A DNA stretch of 64,000 bases, from the NCBI GenBank assembly GCA_048262455.1, contig JBLXFD010000001.1:124001-188000 (forward strand), written 5' to 3'. Both the position numbers and the translations under genes were made by a program. This stretch comes from Psychromarinibacter sp048262455 (GTDB lineage Bacteria > Pseudomonadota > Alphaproteobacteria > Rhodobacterales > Rhodobacteraceae). The notes under the pieces were generated by a model. It did no database searches, had not been told where the DNA came from, and saw only the letters and a program-made list of their open reading frames with translations. Shown piece after piece: positions 62,601 through 64,000 of this stretch; position 1 is the stretch's first letter, and each line of letters starts with the position of its first letter.

Positions 62601-64000
62601 GCGGCTTCATCGCGCGCAGCGAGAACCTTGCCAGCTATCTTGAAAGCGTCGGCCTGCACGGGCTGTCGCGGAAGGCGACCGAACAGGGGATGGAACTGGC
62701 GCTCAGCCGCGATGTCACCTGTTTCTGCTATTCCCGCGCCGACTGGCAGCAGGTGGCCCGCGCCAACGCGGCGCTGGGGCAAAGCCCGCGGTTCTCGGAC
62801 CTGCTGGCCAAGCAGGGCGGCGGCACCTCGGCGATCCGCGCGCGGCTGATGTCGCTGGAGGGCGCGGCGCTGCGCGAGGAGGCCTCGGACTTCATCCTGA
62901 CCGAGATCTGCGCGGTGCTGAAGGTCGAGCGCGCGGTGATCCAGACCGACCGGCCGATGAGCGAACTGGGGCTGGATTCGCTCAGCTCCTTCGAGCTGAA
63001 GATGCGGATCGAGACGGCGCTGAACGTGTCGATGCCGGTGTCGAAGTTCCTCAGCGCCCCCTCGGTGGACGAGCTGAAGGAGATCCTGTCCGGCGAGATC
63101 GAGGCGTCGCGCGCGGCCGAGGCGGCCCGCGAGAGCGCCGGTGCGGAGGATACCGCAGAGGCGGCGCAGCCGAAGCAGCGGCAGACGCTGGTGCCCACCG
63201 ACGCGCAGGTGGGGCTGGTGCAGGCGGCGCTGGCGCCCCTGACCTCGCCCCACGCGCGGCGCGCGCTGGAACATGTGCTGGAGGCCGTGACGGCCACCCC
63301 GGTCTCTGACGCCAAGATGGCGAAGGCGGCGGCGAAGCTGCTGCGCCGGCATCCGCTGCTGGCCCTGTCGGTGCAGCCCGGCGGCGGCGACGCCGCGCTG
63401 GACTTTGCCGGGGACGGCCCGCGTCTGGTGGCGGGGCAGGGCGATGGCCTGCTGGACGTGGCCGGGGGCGAGCTGGTGCGGATCAGCCATGAACCGCAGG
63501 GCGAGGGCACCCGGATCGGCCTGCGGATGCACCGCGCCGTGGGCGACCGGGCTTCTGCCGAACAGGCGCTGTCGGACCTGCTGGCGCTGCTCGAGGGCAA
63601 GGCCCTGCCGCGTCCCGTGCCGCGCGCCGCGCTGGCGCGGATGCTGGACCAGTGCCGGTTCCAGCCCGACACCGCCCGCGGCCAGAACGACCGCAGCTTC
63701 TGGTGGTACGCGATGATGGAAGACCCGGCGCCCCTGCGCTTCGAGGGCCGCAGCCGGGCGCTGGGCCCGATCGGGCTGGGCCACGACCGGGGGCCCGCCG
63801 CGGCGCTGGAAACCGGGCTTGCCCGCGACTGGCCCGAGGCGGACCTGCTGCTGGCCCTGGCCTCTGCCCTGCGCGAGGTCACGGGAACCGGGGGGCCGGT
63901 GCTGGTCAACCGGGGCGGCACGATGCGCGACGGCAGGATCGGCGAGGGGGCCGTGGGCCCGTTCGACCTGTGGCAGCCCTTGGTGGTGACCGACGAGGCC
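56675..64000 (+). CDS. type I polyketide synthase KS-AT-DH-ER-KR-ACP with condensation-like tail (partial)
   Basis: GTG start at 56675; 2442 residues visible, the end is outside the window. KS (about 16-430): Cys185 in DTACSS, His320 in EAHGTGT, His359 in NVGHLES. AT (about 560-870): Ser647 in GHSIGE and His751 in WHS. DH (about 915-1195): His945 and Asp1111 in HPAMLDGALQ, though the Gly of HxxxGxxxxP is Ser. A non-catalytic linker of 250 residues replaces any methyltransferase. ER (about 1455-1770), KR (about 1795-2030) with Ser1931 and Tyr1944, ACP Ser2102. From about 2165 a condensation or PapA-like domain with MHRAVGD. One module with full reduction suggests iterative lipid-like synthesis, as in mycocerosate synthase. 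No other pathway enzyme is seen. Confidence 0.93.
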   Translation, partial: MNKQSVTGLDLADDSVAIIGMACRLPGGNDSPDQLWSFLKGRGNGIVEVPKDRWDTDVSYHPNPDSIAKSVSKWGGFLDDIRTFDAGFFGISPREAASMDPQQRLLLTTTYEAMHDSGRPAEYFSRVTTGVYVGISQSEYRVIQEMRLTNDVDYAGTGYALCINANRISHRLNLTGPSYAVDTACSSSMVALDQAVQGLRTGACDVAVVAGVNVVAHPNSYVAFSRAGMLSPTGRLSTFDAAANGFVRGEGAGIVVIKPYARAVADGDRIHAVIKATAVNQDGFTSTITAPSQTAQISMLEALVRKSGVAKSQIGYVEAHGTGTPIGDPIEAGAIGRVIGQHNPSHPVFVGSIKANVGHLESGAGITGLIKASLAVRHGEIPPNINYSAPNPNIPLDALNIAVPTKTEAFPSEAGTRHAVVNSFGFGGTNGSVLIASAPEEPARRYHASAAVPAAQSGFPLMFPVSGATAQGLAANAGVLLQALKRGGALAGAPLDGIARALSVRRGHLAERAVILARTARQLKSALQVLASGDAAAIEAAEDIVTGQTQEGRRICFMFAGQGSQWWGMARGLMEGDKTFRAAVEAFDAEFRPVAGWSIVTELLRGEADSRIDDTTVTQPALFAIQIGLAALWRKFGVTPRMLTGHSIGEAAAAHVAGGLSLKGAARFLSKRGMIRDQLGQQGAMAAIGLNHEDVEALLPVHGKIGIAAINGPGSTTVSGDHDALLDFVEDFQQLYPDTFIRILKVDTAWHSYQLDAGEAWFRREVSDIDWSTPVLPFISTVTGKPESRFDTDYGWLNLRRPVNFMGGVQTALKMGATTFVELGPHSTLAGPTVSTAMEAGAKATVVQSLHRRENDFDRFARTAARLFVEGTSLDWSAITAGHAPDVRLPAPAWVGEAFWKGSDETEAVLQNPIRHPFLGQRQKDAVPVWRSEINLKAYAFLRDHRLQSDVIFPAAGYIDTILALGTELFGEDAVLEIEDAAINDAMFVPDEGDILLNATYDPARGRVCLYSRQRGTREDWVLRAEAILRATDVPRPADIRFDPQDAKLEKISLDEVYNPGGDGSFVNYGPAFQTIRDLWMTRRSTIARITYPEQARASFGRHFAHPAMLDGALQITEPRMTLKGIHRGRQPGDPVYLPTGAKRVRFFAPLPEEIYVHARQVHDLTARDAKSGFVVTDAEGKVLLTVDNLSMRELPTKARAEAGGEVVPSHVVQTLVELREGHDLTPARRAGGHWLLLAEPGAEVQGLKTAMERLGATVDLLARADLGERLSDGLNAAYGEALASGQIAGILSAGALSLPVPEETAEGAALLSPLDAAVKDLVSLGDLMDFHRACPGGLARIVILTSGAYPDPAAGPVPASVLYQAPLMALGRGLATETPEYTLRMIDADAEALSRPEALAARVLGETEETEVALRGTRVFAPRLGKREPEDFDPTLLTVRAGDPSVNFHATMRAPGVIDDLELNEIPLEPLGPDQVRIRICAVGLNFRDVMAVTGLLPREAEHAPAHQHLGLEFGAVVDAVGANVTGFVPGDRVMGLGRRCLQRFMTLDPKMLTKVPDSISLEQAATIPSAFATAHYALNHMGRMRAGERVLIHVATGGVGTAAVQLAQAAGAEIFATAGSPAKRKLLKEQGVRHVMDSRSLKFADDVARITKGQGVDLLLNSLPGDYIAKGLEIMSPYGRFLEIGKRDVYADSSIGMKPLRRNVSISVIDLAAMGDERPDLLSEMFDELVARFETGELVPLPLTAFPVSRIAEAFRYMSQARHVGKVVVTLDEDAYRVRRDPSRPVRLRADAGYLVTGGTRGFSLDIADWLSRAGAGEVILASRSGAVAPEDQRKVQRMEARGTVVTALGLDITDAGATADLVRTRAGGTRPIRGVVHGAAVIKDGFAGQLTDEMVTDVLAPKVAGGWNLHRAFAQVGEEPDFMLGFSSIAQVIGSGGQTNYIAANAFLDALALYRATRGRPGQAVDWGAIGESGFIARSENLASYLESVGLHGLSRKATEQGMELALSRDVTCFCYSRADWQQVARANAALGQSPRFSDLLAKQGGGTSAIRARLMSLEGAALREEASDFILTEICAVLKVERAVIQTDRPMSELGLDSLSSFELKMRIETALNVSMPVSKFLSAPSVDELKEILSGEIEASRAAEAARESAGAEDTAEAAQPKQRQTLVPTDAQVGLVQAALAPLTSPHARRALEHVLEAVTATPVSDAKMAKAAAKLLRRHPLLALSVQPGGGDAALDFAGDGPRLVAGQGDGLLDVAGGELVRISHEPQGEGTRIGLRMHRAVGDRASAEQALSDLLALLEGKALPRPVPRAALARMLDQCRFQPDTARGQNDRSFWWYAMMEDPAPLRFEGRSRALGPIGLGHDRGPAAALETGLARDWPEADLLLALASALREVTGTGGPVLVNRGGTMRDGRIGEGAVGPFDLWQPLVVTDEA

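Noticed and set aside
56561..63784. A 2407-codon open frame on the minus strand across the PKS gene
   Set aside because: It is antisense to a PKS with all catalytic motifs in place. Its translation is low-complexity His/Gln/Arg/Gly/Ala without any domain, as expected when a high-GC gene avoids certain third-position bases.

Overview
The window is high-GC DNA from an alphaproteobacterium, almost certainly a Rhodobacterales (Roseobacter/Rhodobacter-type) genome. Three things point there: the trpG-trpD-trpC-moaC-moeA-lexA block followed by comEC/gltX/gltA, the pyrH-frr-uppS-cdsA-dxr-rseP-bamA-skp-fabZ-lpxA-lpxI-lpxB block, and a GTTC-N7-GTTC LexA operator of the kind known from Rhodobacter. The genus cannot be fixed from the sequence. 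No rRNA, tRNA, CRISPR array, transposase or phage gene was recognised.

Layout. 1-6 kb: an alpha/beta hydrolase (cut by the window edge) coupled to a haloacid dehalogenase, then monomeric isocitrate dehydrogenase, a thioesterase and a 2-hydroxyacid dehydrogenase. 6.8-11 kb: an overlapping minus-strand unit of a flavin-type PNPOx protein and an oxidoreductase-selenide water dikinase fusion, followed by a class V aminotransferase. 11.6-17 kb: di-haem peroxidase, second dehalogenase, citrate synthase, glutamyl-tRNA synthetase. 17-26 kb: comEC, lexA with a readable promoter/operator, the moeA-moaC-trpC-trpD-trpG operon with stop/start overlaps, and a divergent polysaccharide deacetylase. 27-36 kb: ssb, lytic transglycosylase, DUF1206 membrane protein, an unknown secreted protein, an orphan Tat-exported peptide-binding protein, an AraC regulator and miaA. 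36-48.6 kb: the cell-envelope block (UMP kinase, ribosome recycling, undecaprenyl/isoprenoid and phospholipid synthesis, RseP, BamA, Skp, lipid A synthesis). 48.6-56 kb: IalB-like protein, a possible small-RNA region, a HerA-like ATPase, a low-GC GT-C membrane glycosyltransferase, a CorC/HlyC protein, a degenerate metallophosphoesterase and a Hint-domain protein. 56.7 kb to the end: a large type I polyketide synthase (KS-AT-DH-ER-KR-ACP plus a condensation-like tail) that runs off the window.

The most striking unexplained structure is in the long intergenic gaps. Eight gaps are filled by tandem repeats of three families (here A, B, C; units of about 183, 210-214 and 115-150 bp; roughly 25 units in all). 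All three appear to share one two-hairpin core. Families A and B keep an AACAA bulge in the first hairpin while the paired bases differ in a compensatory way. This looks like a conserved structured element that is either mobile or transcribed, and I could not match it to a named family.
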